Source of the DNA: Chryseobacterium sp. G0186
GTDB taxonomy: Bacteria > Bacteroidota > Bacteroidia > Flavobacteriales > Weeksellaceae
Assembly (NCBI RefSeq): GCF_003815675.1
Contig: NZ_CP033918.1
Coordinates: forward strand, 4,216,001-4,280,000
Length of the DNA: 64,000 nucleotides
Direction: 5' to 3'
In this document: one piece after another, positions 41,058-49,164 of the stretch
How positions within the stretch are numbered: position 1 is the first letter of the stretch
How the letters are laid out: each line of letters opens with the position of its first letter
The notes under the pieces: model-generated
Databases searched by the model: none
What the model was told of the DNA's origin: nothing
Seen by the model: the letters and a program-made list of their open reading frames with translations, nothing else
Made by a program: the position numbers and the translations under genes

Positions 41058-42899
41058 TTATCTTTCTACCAGTTCTTTTACTGCTTCTCCATAATGGTCA
41101 ATTTCCGTTGTATTGATCTTAAGAAGGTGATACCACTTTCTGAAAGCCCCTATAAATACAATAAGCATAAGAATCATTGCCGTTGCCGCTAAAACGCCCA
41201 GTAAATATTGTCCTTTAGGGATGTAGATGGCGGTCACCTGAATATAACCTGCCCAGAATGTTATCCCCGCCATGAAAACTCCCGGAATCGCTGAGCATAA
41301 AGCATATTTCCCTCTTTTCATCCTTATCAGCATCGTTGTACAGACAATAAGTCCGCAGGCAGCCAGCAACTGATTACTGATTCCAAATAACGGCCAAATA
41401 CTGTTTACATTTCCTGTGTACACGAGGTAACCCCATGCAAATGTGAAAAGAAGACTACTGATAATAATTCCAGGAATCCAGTTTTTATCATTGAATTTTG
41501 GAACAACAGAACCCAGCATTTCCTGTAAAAAAAATCGCCCAACCCTTGTTCCTGCATCAATGGCAGTAAGAATAAATACCGCTTCAAACATAATGGCAAA
41601 ATTATACCAATAGGCTGTCAGCTGATCCATATACGGGATCTTATTGAATATATGAGCCATTCCCACAGCCAGAGATACCGCACCTCCGGTTCTTCCATAT
41701 AAATCAATACCTATTTTCTGTGAATAATAATCAATATCTACTCCGTGTAATGAAGGATGTGCTGCAAGAAACGCATCATATGTTTCTTTGGGAGTATTGA
41801 TGGCAAAATAATCACCTGGCATTAGTGTACAGGCGGCAATAAGTGCCATCAATGCTACAAAGCCTTCCACGAGCATGGCTCCATATCCTACGAAAAGTAT
41901 TTCTCTTTCTTTATTAAGCATTTTCGGAGTTGTTCCCGTAGCAATTACAGCATGGAATCCGGAAATCGCTCCACAGGCAATCACAATGAAAATAAAGGGA
42001 AGTACCGGACCCCCAATAATAGGTCCGCCACCATTTACAAAAGCTGTAATAGCCGGCATCTGTATGGTAGGGTGAATAACAATTACCCCAATAGCCAGCA
42101 TAATAATAGTTCCTATTTTTAAATAAGTCGAAAGATAATCTCTTGGAACTAAAAGAAGCCATACCGGTAGTACAGAAGCAATAAACCCATACAGCGGAAT
42201 CGCAATAGAAATTGTTTTAATATCCCAGGAAAACAGGTTATTTATCGTAGCATTCTGCATCAGGCTGTGTCCCCCGATAATCCCGGCAACCAAAAGAATA
42301 CCTCCAAGAATACTTGCAAACAGGACACTGTTCTTTTTATAACGCATAATGAGTCCCATAATGATCGCAATAGGCATGGTAATGATCACCGTAAAAAGAG
42401 ACCATGAAGCTTCATGCATCGCATTGATACAAGCCAATGATAAACCTGCCAGCGTAAGAATCAGAATGAAAAGGATAGCAAAACCTGCCACAGTTCCTGT
42501 TGCTTTTCCTATTTCTTTGGAAGCAATAGTGGCAAGACTCTGTCCCTTATGCCTTACTGAAGCAAAGAGTACAATCATGTCGTGTACACCACCTCCCAGG
42601 ACACAGCCTATCAATATCCATAATGCACCGGGAAGATATCCGAATTGTGCCGCAAGAACAGGCCCTACTAAAGGTCCCGCCGCCGCAATAGCTGCAAAGT
42701 GATGTCCGAAAAGTACATTTTTATTGGTGGCAACGTAATCTTTACCATCTGCAAATTCTACGGCAGGAGTGGTATTCCTGTCATTAAGCCGAAGAACTTT
42801 ATTGGCAATAAAAATACCATAAAAACGGTAGGCTATCGCAAAAATAAGAACAGATACAAATATGAGCGTAAGTGCATTGATATTGTTTAAAGATTCCAT
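41058..42899 (-). CDS. cstA: Carbon starvation protein CstA family transporter
   Basis: A 613-residue membrane protein with about 16-18 hydrophobic segments. Diagnostic stretches are FGHHFAAIAAAGPLVGPVLAAQFGYLP (the CstA motif), GGVHDMIVLFASVRHKG, and DAGTRVGRFFLQEMLG near the C-terminal 5TM part. Characterised CstA/BtsT proteins import pyruvate and possibly peptides on carbon limitation. At 613 residues it is shorter than E. coli CstA (about 700) but normal for Bacteroidota. Single gene; no two-component sensor is adjacent. Confidence 0.93.
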   Translation of the reverse strand: MESLNNINALTLIFVSVLIFAIAYRFYGIFIANKVLRLNDRNTTPAVEFADGKDYVATNKNVLFGHHFAAIAAAGPLVGPVLAAQFGYLPGALWILIGCVLGGGVHDMIVLFASVRHKGQSLATIASKEIGKATGTVAGFAILFILILTLAGLSLACINAMHEASWSLFTVIITMPIAIIMGLIMRYKKNSVLFASILGGILLVAGIIGGHSLMQNATINNLFSWDIKTISIAIPLYGFIASVLPVWLLLVPRDYLSTYLKIGTIIMLAIGVIVIHPTIQMPAITAFVNGGGPIIGGPVLPFIFIVIACGAISGFHAVIATGTTPKMLNKEREILFVGYGAMLVEGFVALMALIAACTLMPGDYFAINTPKETYDAFLAAHPSLHGVDIDYYSQKIGIDLYGRTGGAVSLAVGMAHIFNKIPYMDQLTAYWYNFAIMFEAVFILTAIDAGTRVGRFFLQEMLGSVVPKFNDKNWIPGIIISSLLFTFAWGYLVYTGNVNSIWPLFGISNQLLAACGLIVCTTMLIRMKRGKYALCSAIPGVFMAGITFWAGYIQVTAIYIPKGQYLLGVLAATAMILMLIVFIGAFRKWYHLLKINTTEIDHYGEAVKELVER

Positions 42900-43092
42900 A
42901 TTGCTTGTTTTTATTGATGAATAATTAATTTATAAGCTTTTTTGTTATTAATAATTTAAATAATAGCCAAGGTAATTAATTCTCAATTAAAAAATATCAA
43001 TATGTATATCAATCTAGCATATTTACTTTTTTATTTTGTTTATCTATTTGATTTTTAATTTTTTATATTAAATTAAAACAAGATGATGTATA

Positions 43093-44127
43093 TTATTTCT
43101 TCTGTGAAACAATAAAATCTACCATCTGATCCGTCATTTGATCCAGGTAAGCTTTGTCAGTAGTGCCAAAGCCATGTATTCCTCCGTCTATGATGATCAG
43201 AGAGTTTTGTATTTTGGCTCTGTTTAATTTTCTGTGAAGTTTTTTAGATTGGCTTAAAGGAACAATTTTGTCATTATTTCCCTGAACAATTAAAGTAGGT
43301 ACCCCTCCGGAAACAAAATTAACAGGAGAGATGGTTTCAAGATAATCAATGGCTCTGCCCTGGTCTTTCTTGAGATCATATCCTGAAAGCCCTTTCACCA
43401 GATTCTGCTGCAGGCTGACAATCTTTTGTGACATTAATCCAATCATAGCTACCGGTATTGTTCCTAATTTTGTGTGGAAAAGCGTATTCAAATCGGCGGG
43501 ACCGTAATGATCAATTACGTAATTTACTTTTGTAGAATAAGAAGATAATTCAGGGCTGCCTATAAACGTGTTTTCCGGAGTGTAGGCTGCCAGTAAAGAA
43601 AGGTGCGCCCCTGCTGAAGCCCCAAAAAGTCCAATGTTGTTGGTGTCAAAATGATACTTTTCTGCATTTTTTCTAACCCATCGTATAGCATCCTTGGTAT
43701 CTTCCAATGGGAGCGGAAAATGAGTTTTGTCGTTCAGAAGAGTATAATTGATACTAATCACAGCATATTGCTTTGCGATCAGTTTTTTGATTGTATTTTC
43801 AACATAGTCATCGGCATGGATCTCTTTGTCTCCCTCTACCCATCCACCTCCGTGAACATAGATTAAAACCGGGAATTTTTCAGCTGAAATATTTTTAGGA
43901 GCATAAAGGTCCAAAGTAAGAGAATCGCCCTTTTTATTGGTTTTGTATACTATATTTTCAGTGAGTGCTGTAATTTTTGGAAGTAGAGTACTCTTCGTTT
44001 TCGGAACCTTAACCGGTGATTGTGAGAAGTTTTGAGAAAAAAAGAAATGAGAAGAGCTTAAAAATAAAACAAAAAACAGGTTTGTGAAAAACCTGTAGAT
44101 TGATATGTTGTTTATAGATGATTTCAT
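43093..44127 (-). CDS. Secreted alpha/beta hydrolase (esterase/lipase)
   Basis: A 344-residue exported esterase of the BD-FAE/HSL type. A signal sequence (residues about 12-31, FFTNLFFVLFLSSSHFFFS) precedes the hydrolase fold: oxyanion motif HGGGW, nucleophile elbow GASAGAHLSL, a later NNDKIVP segment (catalytic Asp region) and GGIHGFG (catalytic His). It should cleave short-chain esters, perhaps acylated sugars. It follows the DUF3037 gene by 22 bases, but a terminator-like hairpin is embedded in its signal codons (44076-44096), which may limit read-through from upstream. Confidence 0.9.
   Translation of the reverse strand: MKSSINNISIYRFFTNLFFVLFLSSSHFFFSQNFSQSPVKVPKTKSTLLPKITALTENIVYKTNKKGDSLTLDLYAPKNISAEKFPVLIYVHGGGWVEGDKEIHADDYVENTIKKLIAKQYAVISINYTLLNDKTHFPLPLEDTKDAIRWVRKNAEKYHFDTNNIGLFGASAGAHLSLLAAYTPENTFIGSPELSSYSTKVNYVIDHYGPADLNTLFHTKLGTIPVAMIGLMSQKIVSLQQNLVKGLSGYDLKKDQGRAIDYLETISPVNFVSGGVPTLIVQGNNDKIVPLSQSKKLHRKLNRAKIQNSLIIIDGGIHGFGTTDKAYLDQMTDQMVDFIVSQKK
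44076..44096 (-). terminator. Terminator-like hairpin within the esterase signal-peptide codons
   Basis: On the minus strand, ACAGGTTT, a 5-base loop, AAACCTGT and then TTTTTTGTTTTATTTTT look exactly like an intrinsic terminator. It lies about 55 bases past the DUF3037 stop and inside codons 11-18 of the esterase. Confidence 0.5.
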
Positions 44128-44149
44128 AGTAGAATTTTTAAGGAATATG

Positions 44150-44533
44150 TTATTTTACTAACTCCTCAAAAAGTTTACCAAAAGTAGTATTTAAGTCTTT
44201 AGATTTTCCCGGATGAGGTCTTGAAGTTTGTACAACAGCACTTCTTACAGCCGTTAGCCAACGGAAACGTTCAGGAACATCAAGTTGTGCAATAGGTCCG
44301 CCATCCTTATCTCCGTGGGCGATTTTCTGAAAGCTTTCAAGATTTTGAATGACATCATCATAATCCAGCTTGCTGTGCATCAGCTTGAATTTATCAGGAC
44401 ATAAATAAAATTCAACCCGGATGAATTTCTCTCTTTTGGAAAACATCACCAGTCCAATATTGAAAAATTCCTCTCTCTCAACTTTGGGTACTAGGCGTAT
44501 TACCGCGTATTCATATATTTTATCCTCTTGCAT
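44150..44533 (-). CDS. DUF3037 protein
   Basis: A 127-residue cytosolic protein with YEYAVIRLVPKVEREEFFNIGLVMF, the DUF3037 hallmark, and later RFRWLTAVRSAVVQTSRPHPG. Function unknown. It overlaps the HipA-like kinase gene by 14 bases; this pairing recurs in bacteria as far as I remember, suggesting a joint role. No membrane segments, no cysteine cluster except one Cys (YLCPDKF). Confidence 0.85.
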   Translation of the reverse strand: MQEDKIYEYAVIRLVPKVEREEFFNIGLVMFSKREKFIRVEFYLCPDKFKLMHSKLDYDDVIQNLESFQKIAHGDKDGGPIAQLDVPERFRWLTAVRSAVVQTSRPHPGKSKDLNTTFGKLFEELVK

Positions 44534-45293
44534 TTTTCGCTTCGTTTACAAAGATTTGGGAATTTTCTAATCGGGTTTTCAGGAATTTAAAATAAATCTC
44601 ACGGATTTCTTCGGGAGTTTCATCGGCATCATTCCATTGTAACCAGTCTTCAGGAATTGAATTGACAATTTCCCTGAAAAGAGTGTCATCCAATACCTTA
44701 TGAGCAAATGTATTCGCTTCATCCAGCATGGTAGCTTTAGGAAGAAGAACATGGTCTTTCACATATTTGAAAGGAGTCTTTGCAGCGGTATCGAAATTTT
44801 GCCATGAATGATGAAAATAGAAAGAAGCTCCGTTGTCAATGATCCAAAGTTCCTTATTCCACATCAGCATATTGGTATTCCTAAAAGTACGGTCGATGTT
44901 GGTAATAAATGCATCCAGCCATACAATTTTTGATGCCAGAAGAGGATCAACACTTACACCAGGATCATAGGTGATAGAGCCGGAAAGATAGTGCAGTCCC
45001 AGATTCAGTCCCTCAGAAAACTTTAGCAAATCCTGAATTTCCTCGTCAGCTTCCGTTCTTCCGAAGTCGGCGTCAAGATTAACGAAAACCAGTTCTGGAA
45101 TTTTTAATCCCAGGGCTTCTGTAATCTTTCCTCCTAAAAATTCGGAGACAAGCATTTTTACTCCATGGCCGGCACCACGGAATTTTAAGACATATTTAAA
45201 ATCATCATCAGCTTCTGCCAGAGCGGGAAGTGAGCCTCCCTCTCTCAAGGGCAGAATGTAACGCTTTACGGTTACTGTTCTTAAATTCTGCAT
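44520..45293 (-). CDS. HipA-like kinase family protein (HipA_2 type)
   Basis: A 257-residue short relative of the HipA Ser/Thr kinases. The fold can be followed: YVLKFRG (ATP-binding Lys37), LVSEFLGGKI (Glu51), a catalytic-loop-like FITNIDRTFRNTNML (D134, N139/N141) and IIDNGASFYFHH (D153, DFG equivalent). It lacks the N-terminal barrel of full HipA toxins (about 440 aa). It overlaps the DUF3037 gene by 14 bases. A -7 element ends 4 bases before the ATG, so the message may be leaderless. Targets unknown; toxin activity should not be assumed. Confidence 0.82.
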   Translation of the reverse strand: MQNLRTVTVKRYILPLREGGSLPALAEADDDFKYVLKFRGAGHGVKMLVSEFLGGKITEALGLKIPELVFVNLDADFGRTEADEEIQDLLKFSEGLNLGLHYLSGSITYDPGVSVDPLLASKIVWLDAFITNIDRTFRNTNMLMWNKELWIIDNGASFYFHHSWQNFDTAAKTPFKYVKDHVLLPKATMLDEANTFAHKVLDDTLFREIVNSIPEDWLQWNDADETPEEIREIYFKFLKTRLENSQIFVNEAKNARG

Positions 45294-45297
45294 GAAG

Positions 45298-45305
45298 CAA
45301 AAATA
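45298..45305 (-). promoter_or_regulatory. -7 element of the HipA-like gene, leaderless arrangement
   Basis: TATTTTTG on the minus strand fills the 15-base gap between the type IX cargo gene stop and the HipA-like ATG, 4 bases before that ATG. It suggests separate leaderless transcription of the kinase/DUF3037 pair. Confidence 0.5.
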
Positions 45306-45308
45306 AGG

Positions 45309-46562
45309 TTATTTTTTAATAATCTTTTTAGTGAACTCGTTTTCTCCTGTTTTATAATGTAAAAAATAAATTCCGCTTGATAAATGCTGCAGCTGTACAC
45401 TATATCCGGAAGCAGTTTTCTCAGAATGATGACGGATAATTCTTCCGCTAGCGTCTTTCAGCGAAAGAATCTCTACTTTCTTTTGAGTGGTAATCGTAAT
45501 GAAATTCTGGGCAGGATTAGGATAAATCTGAACAACATCTTCAACGGTTGATTCCTTTGTGCTGAGGTTATTGATTGTTAATAATTTTGTTTTAGTGGTA
45601 CTGGAACCGCATGCATCTGTTTTAAGTTTTACATTATAATCTCCAGGAGCAGTATAGGTATGCTCTGGGCTTTCCTGGGTAGAGCTGGTGCCATCTCCGA
45701 AATCCCACAGATAGGTGGTGGCATTTTGAGTTTTGTTGGTAAACTTAACCGTTGATGCTGCGGTAAACTGATAGGCAAATCTGCTGTGTACATCATTGGA
45801 AGTCACATTCCAGCTGTCCAGGGAATTATAAACCACAGTTTTTACAACATCTTTAATGAACTGCGCCTGTGTAGGAGTAAGGGTTCCATTATAAGGAACA
45901 AGTGTGGGGTCTTTTTTGAAGATTATGGTATAGAAGGTATATGCTGCAGCCATTGATCCTATATAGCTTGGATGAGATTCATCCTGATCATAGAGATTAA
46001 GAGATGGATTCTGTTGTCTGATGGTTCTCCAGACCTTTCCCACCGGAGATAGTAAGGCTTCATTGGCTTTTGCCATTTCAACATACCGTTGATAGATCAG
46101 GTCATCCATTCCCTCATAGGTACAAACGGCTGGTTGAGCGGTGCAGCGGGTAGCATCTCCGTTTTGGCGTCCCCATGTCATATAAAAAATTACGTTACCA
46201 CAGGCATTGGTAGATTTTATAAGATCGGAAAGTTGGGCAGCATAAGGATATACCAGATTCTGAACCTGCTGATCTGTAAAGGAGGGAAGCTGGCTCTGTT
46301 CCTGTAGCACAACATAGTCCCAATTCCCTTGTGTAAGGATAGCCATTGTAGTACTGTTGATATGGCTCTGAAGAGTAGAACCTCCGGGAGTCTGGCTTTC
46401 ATGTTCCAACGCATCCCCTGTGGACTGAGCAACATTTTGAATTAAAGTGGGTAAATCATTTACATAGGTATAGCTGTTTCCGATAAAGAATACCCTCTTG
46501 CTTGTCTGGCAAAAGACAAAAGAAAATGTGATTAAAAATAAAAAAAGTAGAGTTTTTTTCAT
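45309..46562 (-). CDS. Type IX secreted SGNH/GDSL-like hydrolase with PKD domain
   Basis: A 417-residue secreted protein. Signal MKKTLLFLFLITFSFVFCQ, then an SGNH-like domain with the nucleophile region FIGNSYTYVNDL (Ser30) and DESHPSYIGSMAAAY (Asp/His block V); then a PKD domain (YLWDFGDGTSSTQESPEHTYTAPGDY) at about 265-330; then the type IX sorting domain (VQIYPNPAQNFITI...GIYFLHYKTGENEFTKKIIKK). It is exported across the outer membrane by the type IX system. The substrate is unknown; the SGNH domain resembles the DUF4886 group. Confidence 0.88.
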   Translation of the reverse strand: MKKTLLFLFLITFSFVFCQTSKRVFFIGNSYTYVNDLPTLIQNVAQSTGDALEHESQTPGGSTLQSHINSTTMAILTQGNWDYVVLQEQSQLPSFTDQQVQNLVYPYAAQLSDLIKSTNACGNVIFYMTWGRQNGDATRCTAQPAVCTYEGMDDLIYQRYVEMAKANEALLSPVGKVWRTIRQQNPSLNLYDQDESHPSYIGSMAAAYTFYTIIFKKDPTLVPYNGTLTPTQAQFIKDVVKTVVYNSLDSWNVTSNDVHSRFAYQFTAASTVKFTNKTQNATTYLWDFGDGTSSTQESPEHTYTAPGDYNVKLKTDACGSSTTKTKLLTINNLSTKESTVEDVVQIYPNPAQNFITITTQKKVEILSLKDASGRIIRHHSEKTASGYSVQLQHLSSGIYFLHYKTGENEFTKKIIKK

Positions 46563-46623
46563 AAATTTCAGTTTAATTTAGTGTTATAAATATAAAAAAT
46601 ATTAAACAAAACCCATTTATTTT

Positions 46624-47466
46624 ATGAATTTGATTAGTGAAAAGAATGTTTATTTAGAAAATAAAGAAACAAAAGGTTTTCTTGCCGATATTTTTTACGT
46701 TGAAGCTGAAAAAAAACTGCCCTTAGTGATCTTTGTTCATGGCTATAAAGGCTACAAAGATTGGGGAGCCTGGGACCTCATGGCGGAGAAGTTTGCTAAA
46801 GCGGGGTTTTTCTTTGTGAAGTTTAATTTTTCCCATAATGGAACAACAACGGATGATCCCTTTAACTTTGCTGATCTTGAAGCTTTCGGGAATAACAATT
46901 ACTCTAAGGAACTTTCCGATCTTGGCATAGTCATTGATCACTGTATCCAAAATCCGCATGTAGATGCAGAAAAGATAATTCTGATCGGACACAGCAGAGG
47001 AGGAGGAATCTCTATTATAAAAACTTTTGAGGACGAGAGAATTAATGGTTTGATTACCCTGGCCAGTGTAGATACATTGGATCGCTTTCCAAAAGATGAT
47101 TTTTTTGAAAACTGGAAAAAAGAGGGCGTTTATTATGCATTAAATGGACGAACCAAGCAGGAAATGCCTCATTATTATCAGTTTTATGAAGACTATGCAC
47201 AAAATATACATCGTTTTGATGTAGAACGTGCTGCAGAAATGGCGAAGGCTCATATTCTGATCGTTCATGGAACTCAGGATGAAGCCGTAGAGGTGGGGAA
47301 TGCAGAGCATCTTCATATTCTCAATCCAAATTCTGAAATTTTCCTTGTTGAAAATGCCAATCATACCTTTGGAGCAAAGGAACCATGGCTAGAGAGTACA
47401 TTACCGGAATCTCTGAATATTGTGACTGAAAAGTGCATTAATTTTATTAATGAAAAATTAAAATAA
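46624..47466 (+). CDS. Alpha/beta hydrolase, cytosolic
   Basis: A 280-residue alpha/beta hydrolase without a signal peptide. It shows FVHGYKGYKDWGAWDLMAEKFA (oxyanion and lid start), nucleophile elbow GHSRGGG, GTQDEAV (acid region) and NANHTFGAKEP (catalytic His). It is typical of the dienelactone-hydrolase-like/BAAT group of small esterases; the substrate is unknown. Divergent from the type IX cargo gene; the next gene is a lipoprotein 66 bases downstream. Confidence 0.88.
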   Translation: MNLISEKNVYLENKETKGFLADIFYVEAEKKLPLVIFVHGYKGYKDWGAWDLMAEKFAKAGFFFVKFNFSHNGTTTDDPFNFADLEAFGNNNYSKELSDLGIVIDHCIQNPHVDAEKIILIGHSRGGGISIIKTFEDERINGLITLASVDTLDRFPKDDFFENWKKEGVYYALNGRTKQEMPHYYQFYEDYAQNIHRFDVERAAEMAKAHILIVHGTQDEAVEVGNAEHLHILNPNSEIFLVENANHTFGAKEPWLESTLPESLNIVTEKCINFINEKLK

Positions 47467-47532
47467 AGGAAGCTTTTGAAATAAAACTATTGAGATTACG
47501 TTATAATATATTAACCACCATACCATTTAATT

Positions 47533-48057
47533 ATGAAAAAAGTTATTGCAGGCGCATTAGCACTGTCATTATTCGCAACCGTTGTTTCTTGTAAAAAAGA
47601 AGCTAAAACAGAAACTTCTGTAACTACTGATAGCTTGGCTACAGGAATGTCCAAAGATTCTACAGCAACTCCAAAAACTGATTCTGCTACTACTGCATCT
47701 CCATCCTCACCAACTGTGGCAGGTACAGGGAATGTTATTACAAAGAATGAAGGGAAATATCCACATGATGTTAAATTGTTTGAGGATAAAAGCATAACAG
47801 ACAGACTGAAAAAGCTTGTTGGAACCCAATATGCTGATATGGAGAAATTCTTCAATGTAGAAAGTCCTATAGTTTCAGAAAATGGAATTTATAAAGTGAT
47901 GGGATGCAAGCAGCATGACTGCCCGGGGTTTGCCACTTATATTTACTATGATTCTAAAAATGATAACTTCAATGTTTCCATTGACAAGAATGGTAAGTTT
48001 ACCGATTTTGCAGAAAAAGGAAAAATTACCGTTACAGAGACGTTGAAGGGAAAGTAA
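47533..48057 (+). CDS. Lipoprotein with Ivy-like lysozyme-inhibitor motif
   Basis: A 174-residue lipoprotein: signal MKKVIAGALALSLFATVV, Cys 20 (SCKKEAK), a Thr/Ser/Ala/Lys-rich linker to about residue 70, then a 100-residue domain. That domain holds a Cys-bracketed loop C125-KQHD-C130 (GCKQHDCPGFATYIYYD), very close to the CKPHDC loop by which Ivy blocks vertebrate lysozyme. Inference: a periplasmic or surface lysozyme inhibitor, or at least an Ivy-fold protein. Ends in a shared terminator. Confidence 0.72.
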   Translation: MKKVIAGALALSLFATVVSCKKEAKTETSVTTDSLATGMSKDSTATPKTDSATTASPSSPTVAGTGNVITKNEGKYPHDVKLFEDKSITDRLKKLVGTQYADMEKFFNVESPIVSENGIYKVMGCKQHDCPGFATYIYYDSKNDNFNVSIDKNGKFTDFAEKGKITVTETLKGK

Positions 48058-48130
48058 TCAGAATGTAAAATAAATCTGGGTAATCATTTACATTAGTTAG
48101 AGCTTATTACTCCGATTAACCAGAGAAAAT

Positions 48131-48161
48131 AAACACAGCCTGAACATTTCAGGCTGTGTTT
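48131..48161. terminator. Bidirectional terminator
   Basis: A 13-bp stem (AAACACAGCCTGA/TCAGGCTGTGTTT) with a 5-base loop between the convergent Ivy-like and flavin reductase genes. Confidence 0.85.
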
Positions 48162-48177
48162 TGTTATGATATGCTTT

Positions 48178-49002
48178 TTACTTAATTGTAAGTAAGATCC
48201 ATGCTTCTTCAACTTTGCTTTCCAGCAATAGCTTCTGGGCATCAACGTGAATATTTTCATCAGCATGGAAATCTCCGGCAGGTAAAACTTCTGTATTGGC
48301 AAGCATTCCCAGATCATTTCCGGTGAATACGTTACTGAACTTAATGGCGTCAGGTAACAGATCGAAACCAATTCCCTTTGTTACCAATGGTTTTGGAACT
48401 TCAAAAAGACTGTTTTCATTGCTTCTAGAGTACCAGTTACCCCCTAATCTGGCTACCATATCCAGTTTTTTCTGATCCAGATTTCCTGCTTCATTCAGAT
48501 ATTCTTCCTGAATGTGAATTTTCTGAACCTCACAGATCACCAGATTTCCTGCGCCACCCTGATCTCCCAATGATTTTACCTCTAAAACCTTACATTCAAA
48601 GTTTACAGGACATTCTTCAATCAGTTTGGGCTGTACAAGATCTGCATCCTTCATCGTAAGACCGGATTTTACAAACTCATTAACTCCTGTTCCATATTCA
48701 GTAGAAGCTAAGGAAATCTGCTGTACAATTGGAAAATTCACGGTTCCAATGACAACTTCCGGAACTTCCAAAACGTTTTCCAATGTATGTTTGGTCGTAT
48801 TATCACGTACTCTCCTCGATGGTGAAAAGATCAGAATCGGAGGAACGGTACTGAACATATTGAAAAAGCTGAATGGAGATAAGTTATGATTACCGTCTTT
48901 ATCCACCGTAGAAGCCAATGCTATCGGACGTGGCGAAACGGCTGTTTGCATGATGGTCTGTAGTTGTACGGAGGTTATTTCGGATGGAATTACTGTTTTC
49001 AT
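48178..49002 (-). CDS. Flavin reductase family protein
   Basis: A 274-residue FMN-binding split-barrel protein (flavin reductase/DIM6-NTAB family): AVSPRPIALASTVDKDGNHN and LSPFSFFNMFSTVPPILIFS near the N-terminus, and NFECKVLEVKSLGDQ. It probably binds FMN and may reduce it with NAD(P)H. I start at ATG 49002 rather than the in-frame GTG 15 bases earlier. It lies downstream of fahA in the tyrosine catabolism block, separated by the inverted repeat at 49053-49146. Confidence 0.88.
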   Translation of the reverse strand: MKTVIPSEITSVQLQTIMQTAVSPRPIALASTVDKDGNHNLSPFSFFNMFSTVPPILIFSPSRRVRDNTTKHTLENVLEVPEVVIGTVNFPIVQQISLASTEYGTGVNEFVKSGLTMKDADLVQPKLIEECPVNFECKVLEVKSLGDQGGAGNLVICEVQKIHIQEEYLNEAGNLDQKKLDMVARLGGNWYSRSNENSLFEVPKPLVTKGIGFDLLPDAIKFSNVFTGNDLGMLANTEVLPAGDFHADENIHVDAQKLLLESKVEEAWILLTIK

Positions 49003-49052
49003 ATTTTGTTTTGTCACTTAATTAAACTTAAGTATTCAAATGATATTAAAAA

Positions 49053-49146
49053 AGATGCTTCGGCTCCGCTCAGCATGACACTTCTAATACTAACTGTTTT
49101 GCAGTCTGTTTTTAGCGATGTCATGCTGAGCGTAGTCGAAGCATCT
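49053..49146. repeat. Long inverted repeat between fahA and the flavin reductase
   Basis: Two 28-base arms (49053-49080 AGATGCTTCGGCTCCGCTCA.. and 49119-49146, its complement with about four differences) flank a 38-base loop. The arms carry the TGCTGAGCG...GAAGCAT core that recurs between genes in Bacteroidota. Probably a mobile repetitive extragenic element that can fold into a long hairpin in the mRNA. Confidence 0.7.
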
Positions 49147-49164
49147 AGCGTTTAATTTTTTATA

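Noticed and set aside
47511..47855. A 114-codon minus-strand frame opposite the Ivy-like gene
   Set aside because: Its Val/Ser/Ala-rich composition mirrors the repetitive Thr/Ser/Ala linker of the + strand lipoprotein.
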